From: Mycobacterium gordonae
GTDB lineage: Bacteria > Actinomycetota > Actinomycetes > Mycobacteriales > Mycobacteriaceae
Length of the DNA stretch: 64,000 nt
Direction: 5' to 3'
Assembly (NCBI RefSeq): GCF_017086405.1
Contig: NZ_CP070973.1
Location: 4,744,739-4,808,738, forward strand
This document shows, piece by piece, positions 54,027 to 62,351 of the stretch. The position numbers and the translations under genes are program-made. Within the stretch, counting starts at the first letter, position 1, and every line of letters starts with the position of its first letter. The notes under the pieces are model-generated. The model saw nothing but the letters and a program-made list of their open reading frames with translations, searched no databases and was not told the origin of the DNA.

Positions 54027-55832
54027 TTAGAAGAAGCCTTTGAAGATTCCGGAAACACCGTTACCTGAGATGAGCAGACCCGAACTTCCGGTTCCGAACA
54101 CGAAAAGTCCGGAGCTGGTGACACCCGCGATGAAGAAGCCCGCGTTCTGGACTGCCGCGTTGTAGATCCCGGCGTTGCCGTACCCGGTGTTGAGGATGCC
54201 TGAGTTGCCGCCCAGGGCGAGCGTGGTGCTGGTGTTGACGTAGCCCGAGTTGCCGAATCCCGAGTTCTGCCAGCCGGAATTGCCGCTGCCTGCGGGGTCG
54301 TTGTGACCGAAACCGGAGTTGCCGGTGCCGACGTTGAAGAACCCGGAGTTGGGCCCCGCCTGGGTCGCAGCGCTGAAGATCGCGGTGTTGAGGTCGCCGC
54401 CGTTGAAGGCGCCGGTGTTGATGTCGCCCGCATTCGCGAAACCGGTGTTGACATCGCCCGCATTGGCGAATCCAGAATTGACCGCGCCCGCGTTGAGAAA
54501 TCCGCTGTTGACGCTTCCGGAGTTTGCGAAACTGGTATTCGAATTGCCGGAGTTGAAACTGCCGGCGTTGAAATTCCCGGAGTCGAAGAAGCCGAAATTA
54601 CTGGTGCCCGTGTTTGCTGCACCGGTGTTCGTGTCTCCGGCGTTCCAGAAACCGGTGTTGATGTCGCCGGCGTTGCCGAAACCGAAGTTACCGATGCCGG
54701 AATTGCCAAAACCCAGGTTCCCGGTGCCGGAGTTGAAGAAGCCGACGTTTCCGGAGCCGGAGTTGAACAGGCCGATGTTGCCGGTGCCGGAATTGAGCGC
54801 ACCGAACCCGAATTGGTTGTCACCGGTGAGACCGATCCCGACGTTGTTGTTGCCGGTGTTACCGAACCCGAAATTGCCGCTGCCGCTGTTACCGAAGCCG
54901 AAGTTGTTGCTACCGAGGTTTCCGCTGCCGACATTGCGGCTCCCGTTGTTTCCGGAGCCGACGTTGGTGTCGCCGACATTGCCGCCGCCGACGTTGGTGT
55001 TGCCGAGGTTGCCCGATCCCAGATTGGCGCTGCCGATATTGCCGCTACCCACATTCTGGCTACCCACATTGCCGCTGCCCAGGTTCAGGTTTCCCGTGTT
55101 GCCGCTGCCGACGTTGATGTCGCCCCGGTTGCCACTGCCGAAGTTCGTGTTCCCCACATTGCCGCTACCGGGGTTGGAGTTTCCGATATTTCCGCTGCCC
55201 AGATTGGCGTCACCGATATTTCCGCTACCCACATTAAGGGAACCGATGTTTCCCAGGCCGAGGTTGATGCCCTGAAGCGGTGCAGGCACGGAACTGGCCG
55301 CCGCCGCGCCCCAGTGCTGCCAGGACGACAACGCCGACGCCGCCGCCGAAGCCCCACCGTGATACCCCACCATCGCCGCCACATCAGCAGCCCACATCTG
55401 CTCATACACGCCCTCGACGGCAGCAATCGCCGGCGCGTTCTGACCCAACACATTCGACACCACCAACCGCACCAACACATCCCGATTAGCCGCCACCGCC
55501 ACCGGATGCACCATCGCCGCCCGCGCCGCCTCAAACGCACTCACCGCCGCACCAGCCTGCTCGGCCGCCCCCGCCGCACCCACCGCCGCCTCACCCAACC
55601 ACCCCGCATACGGCACCGCCGCCGCCACCATCGCCGACGCCGCCGCACCCTGCCACACCGAACCCGCCCCCACCCCCAGATCCCTGATCACCGCCGCAAA
55701 CGAATCCGCCGCCGCCCCCAACTCCTCCGCCAACCCCGACCACGCCGCCGCCGCCTCCGCCAACGGAGCAGAGCCCGCACCCGAAAACATCCGCAACGAA
55801 TTAACCTCAGGCGGCAACACCCAGAAACTCAT
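54027..55832 (-). CDS. PPE-MPTR protein
   Basis: 601 residues. PPE domain 1-170 (MSFWVLPPEVNSLRMFSGAG, WQGAAASAMV, YEQMWAADVAAMVGYHGG), then from about 190 long NxGxGNxG-type pentapeptide repeats (GSGNIGDANLGSGNIG), the major polymorphic tandem repeat class. The C-terminus ends ISGNGVSGIFKGFF. Likely surface-located or secreted by ESX-5. The N-terminal coding DNA is almost identical to the next PPE-MPTR gene. Corresponds to the PPE39/PPE40 area in M. tuberculosis. Confidence 0.92.
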   Translation of the reverse strand: MSFWVLPPEVNSLRMFSGAGSAPLAEAAAAWSGLAEELGAAADSFAAVIRDLGVGAGSVWQGAAASAMVAAAVPYAGWLGEAAVGAAGAAEQAGAAVSAFEAARAAMVHPVAVAANRDVLVRLVVSNVLGQNAPAIAAVEGVYEQMWAADVAAMVGYHGGASAAASALSSWQHWGAAAASSVPAPLQGINLGLGNIGSLNVGSGNIGDANLGSGNIGNSNPGSGNVGNTNFGSGNRGDINVGSGNTGNLNLGSGNVGSQNVGSGNIGSANLGSGNLGNTNVGGGNVGDTNVGSGNNGSRNVGSGNLGSNNFGFGNSGSGNFGFGNTGNNNVGIGLTGDNQFGFGALNSGTGNIGLFNSGSGNVGFFNSGTGNLGFGNSGIGNFGFGNAGDINTGFWNAGDTNTGAANTGTSNFGFFDSGNFNAGSFNSGNSNTSFANSGSVNSGFLNAGAVNSGFANAGDVNTGFANAGDINTGAFNGGDLNTAIFSAATQAGPNSGFFNVGTGNSGFGHNDPAGSGNSGWQNSGFGNSGYVNTSTTLALGGNSGILNTGYGNAGIYNAAVQNAGFFIAGVTSSGLFVFGTGSSGLLISGNGVSGIFKGFF

Positions 55833-55845
55833 CCCAAACGCCCCT
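55322..55845. repeat. Direct repeat of PPE N-terminal coding region (copy A)
   Basis: About 520 bp covering the PPE domain and about 12 bp of upstream sequence, nearly identical to 57178-57702. Similarity stops sharply inside the WQHW/WRQW linker and just upstream of the start codons. Fits recent duplication or gene conversion. Confidence 0.85.
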
Positions 55846-55856
55846 CAATATGTGTC

Positions 55857-57689
55857 TCAGCGGAAGAAACCCGACTGCCCGGTACCGGAATTGAACCCGC
55901 CGGAGTTGTCGTCACCTGAGTTCAACACACCCGAGCTCGTGTTGCCGGTATTGGACCATCCGGCCAAGTTGTTGCCAGAGTTGACGATTCCGGCGTTGTA
56001 GGTGCCGATATTGCCGAAGCCGGAGTTGTAACCGGCGACCAGCGTCGGTCCTGCGTTGGAGAAACCGGAATTACCGAAACCGGTGTTGAAGAATCCGGAA
56101 TTCGACCCACCCCCGGGGTCGCTGTTGCCCCAGCCCGAGTTGCCGGTTCCGATGTTGCCGAACCCGGAGTTGGCGACCGCCTGGTCGACTCCGCTGAAGA
56201 AACCGGTGTTGAGACTGCCGCCGTTGAATCCGCCGGTGTTGGTGTCACCCGCGTTCAAAAAGCCGGTGTTGACACTGCCGGCGTTGAACAACCCGGTGTT
56301 CGAATTACCGGAATTCCAGAACCCGGTGTTTCCGGCGCCGGAATTCCCGAAGCCGGTGCTCTGGGTTCCCGCGTTGAAGCTACCGGCGTTGCCCTTTCCG
56401 GCATCGAAGAAGCCGAAGTTGCCGCTGCCCGCGCTGCCGATGCCGGTGTTGGAATCACCCGAGTGCCAGAAGCCGGTGTTGAAACTGCCGGCGTTGCCGA
56501 AGCCGGTGTTGCCGTCACCGGAGTTGAAGAAACCGATGTTGCCGTCGCCGGAGTTGAAGAAGCCGATGTTGTTCGCACCGGAGTTGAACAGACCGAAGTT
56601 GCCGATGCCCGCATTGAGCGATCCGATGCCGCGCTGGCCGTTACCGGTGAGCCCGATCCCGATGTTGTCGCTGCCGTTGTTCCCGAATCCGATGTTGCCT
56701 GAACCCAGATTCCCGAAGCCGATGTTGCCGCCGCCGAGGTTCCCACTGCCGATGTTGAAGGTGCCGACGTTTCCACTGCCTAACGACAGGTCACCTCTGT
56801 TGCCGCCGCCGAGGTTGATGGTGCCGAAGTTGCCGCTGCCCAGGTTCAGGCTGCCGATGTTGCCGCTACCAAGGTTGCCGGCGCCGAAGTTGCCGCTGCC
56901 CGGGTTGAAATCACCCGAGTTACCGCTACCCAGGTTTCCGGTGCCGATGTTTCCGCCGCCCAGGTTGTAGTCGCCGATGTTGCCGCTGCCGAAGTTGATG
57001 TTGCCGAAATTGCCGCTGCCCAGATTGAGGCCGCCGACGTTGCCGCTACCGAGGTTGAACGAGCCGACGTTTCCGAGCCCGAGGTTGATGATCAGGTCGC
57101 CGACGGCCGCCGGTGCGGCAACCGCCGCGGCCGGTGCCGCCCGCAGCCCGGGCATCGCGCCGTCCCACCACTGCCGCCAGGACGACAACGCCGACGCTGC
57201 CGCCGAAGCCCCACCGTGATACCCCACCATCGCCGCCACATCAGCAGCCCACATCTGCTCATACACGCCCTCGACGGCAGCAATCGCCGGCGCGTTCTGA
57301 CCCAACACATTCGACACCACCAACCGCACCAACACATCCCGATTAGCCGCCACCGCCACCGGATGCACCATCGCCGCCCGCGCCGCCTCAAACGCACTCA
57401 CCGCCGCACCAGCCTGCTCGGCCGCCCCCGCCGCACCCACCGCCGCCTCACCCAACCACCCCGCATACGGCACCGCCGCCGCCACCATCGCCGAGGCCGC
57501 CGCACCCTGCCACACCGAACCCGCCCCCACCCCCAGATCCCTGATCACCGCCGCAAACGAATCCGCCGCCGCCCCCAACTCCTCCGCCAACCCCGACCAC
57601 GCCGCCGCCGCCTCCGCCAACGGAGCAGAGCCCGCACCCGAAAACATCCGCAACGAATTAACCTCAGGCGGCAACACCCAGAAACTCAT
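55857..57689 (-). CDS. PPE-MPTR protein
   Basis: 610 residues. The first 170 or so are identical to the downstream PPE-MPTR; then a unique linker (WRQWWDGAMPGLRAAPAAAVAAPAAVGD) and NxGxGN repeats to the end (GFNSGTGQSGFFR). 24 bp separate it from the next gene, suggesting one transcript. Same secretion logic as its neighbour. Confidence 0.92.
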   Translation of the reverse strand: MSFWVLPPEVNSLRMFSGAGSAPLAEAAAAWSGLAEELGAAADSFAAVIRDLGVGAGSVWQGAAASAMVAAAVPYAGWLGEAAVGAAGAAEQAGAAVSAFEAARAAMVHPVAVAANRDVLVRLVVSNVLGQNAPAIAAVEGVYEQMWAADVAAMVGYHGGASAAASALSSWRQWWDGAMPGLRAAPAAAVAAPAAVGDLIINLGLGNVGSFNLGSGNVGGLNLGSGNFGNINFGSGNIGDYNLGGGNIGTGNLGSGNSGDFNPGSGNFGAGNLGSGNIGSLNLGSGNFGTINLGGGNRGDLSLGSGNVGTFNIGSGNLGGGNIGFGNLGSGNIGFGNNGSDNIGIGLTGNGQRGIGSLNAGIGNFGLFNSGANNIGFFNSGDGNIGFFNSGDGNTGFGNAGSFNTGFWHSGDSNTGIGSAGSGNFGFFDAGKGNAGSFNAGTQSTGFGNSGAGNTGFWNSGNSNTGLFNAGSVNTGFLNAGDTNTGGFNGGSLNTGFFSGVDQAVANSGFGNIGTGNSGWGNSDPGGGSNSGFFNTGFGNSGFSNAGPTLVAGYNSGFGNIGTYNAGIVNSGNNLAGWSNTGNTSSGVLNSGDDNSGGFNSGTGQSGFFR

Positions 57690-57702
57690 CCCAAACGCCC
57701 TT
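57178..57702. repeat. Direct repeat of PPE N-terminal coding region (copy B)
   Basis: Partner of the repeat at 55322-55845. One of few visible differences is GCCGAGGCC versus GCCGACGCC near 57490/55633. Direct orientation means recombination between copies would fuse the two genes. Confidence 0.85.
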
Positions 57703-57795
57703 CTCCCGACGGGTTATTCTCAACCCCCGGTCGGGGCGTTACCGAGATCGACACGACTTCGGCGCAACGCGGCGCTCCGCAACGAGCGGAAAGGG

Positions 57796-59178
57796 CTAAC
57801 TGCCTTTGAGTCGCACGGCCAGATAGTCGCCGACGTTGTCGATCGTCACCCGTTCCTGAGTCATCGCGTCGCGCTCGCGCACCGTGACGGCGTTGTCCTC
57901 GAGCGAGTCGAAATCCACCGTCACGCAGTACGGCGTGCCGATCTCGTCCTGACGACGGTAACGCCGGCCGATGGCTCCGGCGTCGTCGAACTCGATGTTC
58001 CAGGACTTGCGCAACTCGGCGGCCAGGTCGCGGGCCTTCGGGCTCAGGTCGGCGTGCCGGGACAGCGGCAGCACCGCTGCCTTGACCGGCGCCAACCGCG
58101 GGTCCAGTCGGAGCACCGAGCGCTTGTCAACGCCGCCCTTGGCGTTCGGTGCCTCGTCCTCGGTGTACGCGTCGATCAGGAACGCCATGAACGACCGCGT
58201 CAAACCGGCTGCGGGTTCGATGACGTACGGCGTGTAGCGGACATCGGTGGCTTGGTCGTAGAACGAGAGTTCGGTTCCGGAGTGCTTGCTGTGCGTCGAC
58301 AAGTCGAAGTCGGTGCGGTTTGCGACGCCTTCCAACTCTCCCCACGGGTTGCCCTGGAAACCGAATTTGTACTCGATGTCGACGGTGCGGTCGGAGTAGT
58401 GCGACAGCTTCTCCTTCGGGTGCTCGTAGAGTCGCAGGTTCTCCGGTTCGATGCCGAGGTCGATGTACCACTGACGCCGGGTGTCGATCCAGTACTGGTG
58501 CCATTCCTTGGCGGTCGACGGCTCGACGAAGAACTCCATCTCCATCTGCTCGAACTCGCGGGTGCGGAAGATGAAGTTGCCCGGCGTGATCTCGTTGCGA
58601 AAACTCTTGCCGATCTGCCCGATACCGAACGGTGGTTTCTTGCGGGAGGTGGTCACGACGTTGGCGAAGTTGACGAAGATGCCCTGGGCGGTTTCAGGGC
58701 GCAGATAATGCAGCCCTTCTTCGGTCTCGATCGGACCCAGGTAGGTCTTGAGCATCATGTTGAATTCGCGCGGTTCGGTCCACTCGCCCTTGGTGCCACA
58801 ATCGGGACAGACGATCTCGGTCATCGGCACTGAATCGGGATCACCGCCCTTCTTCGCCGCGTATGCCTCCTGCATGTGGTCCTGGCGGTGCCGCTTGTGG
58901 CAATTGAGGCACTCGACCAGAGGGTCATGGAAGACCTCGACATGGCCGGAGGCCACCCACACTTCGCGCGGCAGGATGATCGAGGAATCCAGCCCGACGA
59001 CGTCGTCCCGGCCGGTCACGACCGAGCGCCACCACTGTCTCTTGATGTTCTCCTTGAGCTCCACGCCCAAGGATCCGTAATCCCAGGCCGACTTGGTGCC
59101 CCCGTAGATCTCACCCGAGGGAAAGACGAAGCCGCGCCGCTTGGCCAGGTTGACTACGGTTTCGATGACGGACGCCAC
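57796..59178 (-). CDS. glyS: Glycyl-tRNA synthetase (alpha2 type)
   Basis: 460 residues. Class II motifs: RPETAQGIFVNF (motif region about 158-169), FRNEITPGNFIFRTREFEQMEMEFF (motif 2, about 192-216), and GLTRSFMAFLIDAY (motif 3 region, about 325). A Cys-rich element CLNCHKRHR...CPDCGTKG (about 85-128) binds zinc. Charges tRNA-Gly. Equals Rv2357c. The gene is divergent from smtB. Confidence 0.96.
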   Translation of the reverse strand: MASVIETVVNLAKRRGFVFPSGEIYGGTKSAWDYGSLGVELKENIKRQWWRSVVTGRDDVVGLDSSIILPREVWVASGHVEVFHDPLVECLNCHKRHRQDHMQEAYAAKKGGDPDSVPMTEIVCPDCGTKGEWTEPREFNMMLKTYLGPIETEEGLHYLRPETAQGIFVNFANVVTTSRKKPPFGIGQIGKSFRNEITPGNFIFRTREFEQMEMEFFVEPSTAKEWHQYWIDTRRQWYIDLGIEPENLRLYEHPKEKLSHYSDRTVDIEYKFGFQGNPWGELEGVANRTDFDLSTHSKHSGTELSFYDQATDVRYTPYVIEPAAGLTRSFMAFLIDAYTEDEAPNAKGGVDKRSVLRLDPRLAPVKAAVLPLSRHADLSPKARDLAAELRKSWNIEFDDAGAIGRRYRRQDEIGTPYCVTVDFDSLEDNAVTVRERDAMTQERVTIDNVGDYLAVRLKGS

Positions 59179-59274
59179 GGGGGTGTGCGCTCCCTTCGGA
59201 GGTATCAGCAGACACGGGCAGCGACGACCACTGCCCGCAAATCATCCGTCATGGTAGCGACCGGTGTCCGGTCT

Positions 59275-59303
59275 TTGACATGCATCATCATGCATGTGAC
59301 AGT
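59275..59303 (+). promoter_or_regulatory. Candidate SmtB operator overlapping a -35 box
   Basis: ACATGCATCATCATGCATGT (59278-59297) is a perfect 8-4-8 inverted repeat. TTGACA at 59275-59280 overlaps its left edge and GACAGT at 59298 could be a weak -10 with 17 bp spacing. A palindrome between -35 and -10, upstream of an ArsR/SmtB zinc repressor gene, is a typical autorepression site. Confidence 0.6.
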
Positions 59304-59387
59304 GGAGGGCAGCCGCAGGCTGCTGTTGACGGACTCGTCAGTGGCGGCCCGAATGCCTCGAATCTTCAAAGGTGGTGACTCAAGACG

Positions 59388-59777
59388 GTGACATCGTCGA
59401 CCCCTACTGCCGCCGATGACGAGCTGGCCGGCCATCACGAGCACAACGTTGACGGTCTGGCGGAGCGCCCGGCCTATCCGGCGCCGCCGTCGCGGGAGAT
59501 CTTGGATGCCGCCGGTGAATTGCTGCGCGCACTGGCCGCGCCGGTGCGCATCGCGATCGTGCTGCAGCTGCGCGAGTCGCAGCGGTGCGTGCACGAACTG
59601 GTCGACGCGTTGGGTGTGCCCCAGCCGTTGGTCAGTCAGCATCTGAAAATCCTGAAAGCGGCCGGGGTTGTCTCCGGCGAGCGGTCCGGCCGTGAAGTGC
59701 TGTACCGCCTCGCCGACCATCACCTCGCCCACATCGTGGTCGACGCGGTCGCCCACGCTGGTGAGGACGACGAATGA
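59388..59777 (+). CDS. smtB: ArsR/SmtB family zinc-responsive repressor
   Basis: 129 residues from GTG 59388. His-rich N-terminus (ELAGHHEHNVDG), winged helix with VHELVDALGVPQPLVSQHLKILKAAGVV (about 68-95) and a C-terminal helix with DHHLAHIVVDAVAHAGEDDE (Asp/His/His/Glu), the alpha5 zinc site of SmtB proteins. It overlaps zur (ATGA at 59774-59777). In M. tuberculosis this pair (Rv2358-Rv2359) controls zinc homeostasis, SmtB being released from its own promoter by zinc. Confidence 0.93.
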   Translation: MTSSTPTAADDELAGHHEHNVDGLAERPAYPAPPSREILDAAGELLRALAAPVRIAIVLQLRESQRCVHELVDALGVPQPLVSQHLKILKAAGVVSGERSGREVLYRLADHHLAHIVVDAVAHAGEDDE

Positions 59778-60163
59778 CCAACACCAGTGCTCGTTCCACC
59801 CGTCAGCGAGCGGCGATTTCCACCCTGCTGGAAACGCTCGACGAATTCCGCTCGGCTCAAGAACTGCACGACGAACTGCGCCGTCGTGGCGAGAACATCG
59901 GCCTGACCACCGTCTATCGCACGCTGCAATCGATGGCCACGGCGGGCATCGTCGACACGCTGCGCACCGATACCGGAGAGTCGGTGTACCGCCGGTGCTC
60001 GGAGCACCATCACCATCACCTGGTGTGCCGCAGCTGCGGATCCACCATCGAGGTCGGCGACCACGAGGTCGAAACATGGGCGGCCGAGGTGGCCGCGAAG
60101 TACGGATATTCCGAAGTCAGCCACACCATCGAGATCTTCGGCACCTGCGCGGACTGCCGCTGA
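59774..60163 (+). CDS. zur: Zinc uptake regulator (Fur family)
   Basis: 129 residues. N-terminal winged helix (STRQRAAISTLLETLDEFRSAQELHDELRRRG...TTVYRTLQSMA), regulatory zinc site SEHHHHHLVCRSCGSTIEVGDHEVE and structural zinc pairs CRSC and CADC at the end. Represses zinc uptake and alternative ribosomal protein genes when zinc is plentiful. Equals furB/zur (Rv2359), translationally coupled to smtB. Confidence 0.95.
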   Translation: MTNTSARSTRQRAAISTLLETLDEFRSAQELHDELRRRGENIGLTTVYRTLQSMATAGIVDTLRTDTGESVYRRCSEHHHHHLVCRSCGSTIEVGDHEVETWAAEVAAKYGYSEVSHTIEIFGTCADCR

Positions 60164-60211
60164 GGGCCCAGTGCCGGCCGAGCGTGACTCCGGCTACCCG
60201 GCCGGAATTTG

Positions 60212-60610
60212 CTAGGCGGTCAGCTCGGCGCGTATCCGGGCACCGGTATCGAGCACCAACAGAATCAGGGTGCGCAGGGCGTCGTCGGTCAGGCCGGCGC
60301 CCGGAAAGTTGTAGCGCAGCATCACATCACCGGTCTTGGGGGCCTTGGTGCCCTTGTCCAGCAGTGTCAGCGAGCCGAAGTTGAGTTCCCGCGCCTGCGT
60401 GGCGACCTGCTCGCGGACCCTCTTGGTGAGCGGGAGATCCCAGGCCAGCACCTGCGTCAGCGACATCAGATCGAGGTCCTCGACGATGCGCACTACTCGC
60501 AGGGAGGCGAACGTGCCGTTGTGGCGGACGGTGAGGGCGCCGTCGGGCTCCGTCTCCACGGACAGCACTTCCCCGAGTATCGACGCCAGCCGATCCTGCA
60601 GCGAGCTCAT
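60212..60610 (-). CDS. Conserved mycobacterial protein, Rv2360c-like
   Basis: 132 residues from ATG 60610, overlapping the prenyltransferase stop by one base (TGATG). No signal peptide, membrane helix or recognised catalytic motif; SSLQDRLASILGEVLSVETEPDGALTVRHNG and YNFPGAGLTDDALRTLILLVLDTGARIRAELTA suggest a compact alpha/beta fold. Function unknown; position equals Rv2360c. Confidence 0.85.
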   Translation of the reverse strand: MSSLQDRLASILGEVLSVETEPDGALTVRHNGTFASLRVVRIVEDLDLMSLTQVLAWDLPLTKRVREQVATQARELNFGSLTLLDKGTKAPKTGDVMLRYNFPGAGLTDDALRTLILLVLDTGARIRAELTA

Positions 60611-61500
60611 CAGGCACTCCCGAACCGTCGGTTGCGCGACGCGTACTCCTCGCACGCGGCCCACAGGTCGCGGCGGTCGTAGTCGGGCCACAGCTTGTCC
60701 TGGAAGACGTATTCGGCGTATGCCGCCTGCCAGAGCATGAAGTTGCTGGACCGGTGCTCCCCCGAGGTCCGCAGGAAGAGGTCCACGTCGGGGATGTCGG
60801 GTCGCTGCATGTGACGCGAGATCGTCGACTCGTTGACGCGCTCTGGGTTCAGCCGACCGGCGGCGGCCTCGACGGCGATTCTTCGGGTCGCCTCCGCGAT
60901 TTCCATGCGTCCCCCGTAGTTGACGCAGTAATTGATGGTGATGACGTCGTTGTTCTTCGTCACTTCCTCCGCGACGGCCAGCTCGTTGATGACGCTGCGC
61001 CAGAGCCGGGGCGCGGAACCCACCCAGCGGATCTTGACCCCCATCTGGTTCAGAATGTCGCGCCGTCTTCGCACCACGTCGCGGTTGAAGCCCATCAGAA
61101 AGCGGACTTCCTCGGCCGACCGCTTCCAGTTCTCCGTGGAGAACGCGTAGAGACTGAGCCATTTGATCCCGATTTCGACTGCACCACAGGCGATATCGAT
61201 CACCACCGCTTCGCCCATCTTGTGCCCCTCGGTGCGCCGCAGGCCGCGTTGGGTGGCCCATCGGCCGTTGCCGTCCATCACTATGGCGACATGGTTGGGC
61301 AACTGGGCGGCGGGGATACGGGGTGCCACGGCTTTCGATGTGTGCTGCGGAGGACGCCGCGGCCCTCCGTCCGGCGCCGGCGGTAGCTCCGGGAAAACAA
61401 CTGGCCAGGTGGACGTGTCGGGGAAGGTCGGATAGTCCGGGGGCGCGGGGGGAAGTTGCGGGAACTCGGCGGATTGCCGCCGTTCGGCCTTCTTAGCCAC
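60610..61500 (-). CDS. uppS: Long-chain Z-isoprenyl diphosphate synthase (decaprenyl diphosphate synthase)
   Basis: 296 residues from GTG 61500. A Pro-rich N-terminus (1-60), then the cis-prenyltransferase fold: HVAIVMDGNGRWATQRG (catalytic Asp about 76), YAFSTENWKR, and PDVDLFLRTSGEHRSSNFMLWQAAYAEYVF (RxG..R.SNF). It makes the decaprenyl carrier for cell-wall arabinogalactan and peptidoglycan. Same length as Rv2361c. Overlaps recO by 8 bp. Confidence 0.95.
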   Translation of the reverse strand: MAKKAERRQSAEFPQLPPAPPDYPTFPDTSTWPVVFPELPPAPDGGPRRPPQHTSKAVAPRIPAAQLPNHVAIVMDGNGRWATQRGLRRTEGHKMGEAVVIDIACGAVEIGIKWLSLYAFSTENWKRSAEEVRFLMGFNRDVVRRRRDILNQMGVKIRWVGSAPRLWRSVINELAVAEEVTKNNDVITINYCVNYGGRMEIAEATRRIAVEAAAGRLNPERVNESTISRHMQRPDIPDVDLFLRTSGEHRSSNFMLWQAAYAEYVFQDKLWPDYDRRDLWAACEEYASRNRRFGSA

Positions 61501-62290
61501 ACTCGGTATCCTGCCCGATCAGTCCAGCGCGGCGTTCGGCGACCGTGCGATCCGCCCGGTAGACCCGCTCCACCAGGGGCAGCGTCTTGAGTTGCCGCTC
61601 CAGGTGCCACTGCAGGTGCGCGGCCACCAGTCCGCTGACGTAACTACGGTGCGCCGGCGGCGACTGCTCGGCGGACTCCCAATCGCCATCGTGCAACGCC
61701 GACATCAGATCCAGCACGCCCAATGGCGGCGTGGTGGCACCGGCTGGACGGCAGTGCGCACAGACGCTGCCCCCGGCGGCGATGTGAAAGGCGCGATGCG
61801 GACCGGGGGTGGCGCAGCGGGCACACTCGGCCAGCGCCGGGGCCCATCCGGCGGTGCTCATGGCCCGTAGGAGATAGGCGTCCAGCAGCAGATCGCGAGG
61901 ACGACGACCGTCCGCCACCGCCCGCAGCGCACTCACCGTGAGCCGGTGCAGCGCCGGAGCGGGCGCCCGCTCCTCGCCGGCCAGACGTTCGGCGGTTTCC
62001 AGCATCGCGCAACCGCAGGTGTAGCGGCCGTAGTCGTTGACGATGTCGGTGGCGAACGCGTCGATCGAGACCACTTGGGTGACAATGTCGAGATTGCGGC
62101 CCGGGTGCAGCTGCGCGTCGATGTGCGCGAAGGGCTCCAACCGCGCGCCGAATTTGCTGCGCGTGCGCCGCACCCCCTTGGCCACCGCTCGGACCAGCCC
62201 ATGATCACGGGTCAGCAGGGTGACGATGCGGTCGGCTTCGCCGAGCTTGTGCTGGCGCAGCACAACAGCCCGGTCTCGATACAGCCGCAT
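61493..62290 (-). CDS. recO: DNA repair protein RecO
   Basis: 265 residues from ATG 62290. N-terminal OB fold (MRLYRDRAVVLRQHKLGEADRIVTLLTRDHGLVRAVAKGVRRTRSKFG) and a C-terminal helical domain with a zinc site CARCATPG...CAHCRPAG (about 168-195). Loads RecA on SSB-coated DNA in the RecFOR pathway. First gene of the recO-uppS-Rv2360c-like operon. Length matches Rv2362c; a 42-residue extension in frame is not supported. Confidence 0.95.
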   Translation of the reverse strand: MRLYRDRAVVLRQHKLGEADRIVTLLTRDHGLVRAVAKGVRRTRSKFGARLEPFAHIDAQLHPGRNLDIVTQVVSIDAFATDIVNDYGRYTCGCAMLETAERLAGEERAPAPALHRLTVSALRAVADGRRPRDLLLDAYLLRAMSTAGWAPALAECARCATPGPHRAFHIAAGGSVCAHCRPAGATTPPLGVLDLMSALHDGDWESAEQSPPAHRSYVSGLVAAHLQWHLERQLKTLPLVERVYRADRTVAERRAGLIGQDTECG

Positions 62291-62351
62291 CACAATAGTT
62301 TTGCACCCCGCCGCGACATCGCGGGTATCCGCGCCGATAGTCTCGTACCCC

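Noticed and set aside
54303..55919. 538-codon plus-strand ORF antisense to the PPE-MPTR gene, and similar long frames at 54319-55275, 56056-56970 and 57216-57809
   Set aside because: They are mirror frames of the GC-biased MPTR repeats and PPE domain: repetitive, without ribosome sites or family similarity, and opposite clear genes.
54060..57080. Regularly spaced short repeats resembling a CRISPR array
   Set aside because: The repeats are in-frame NxGxGN codons with no constant repeat/variable spacer pattern and no cas genes.
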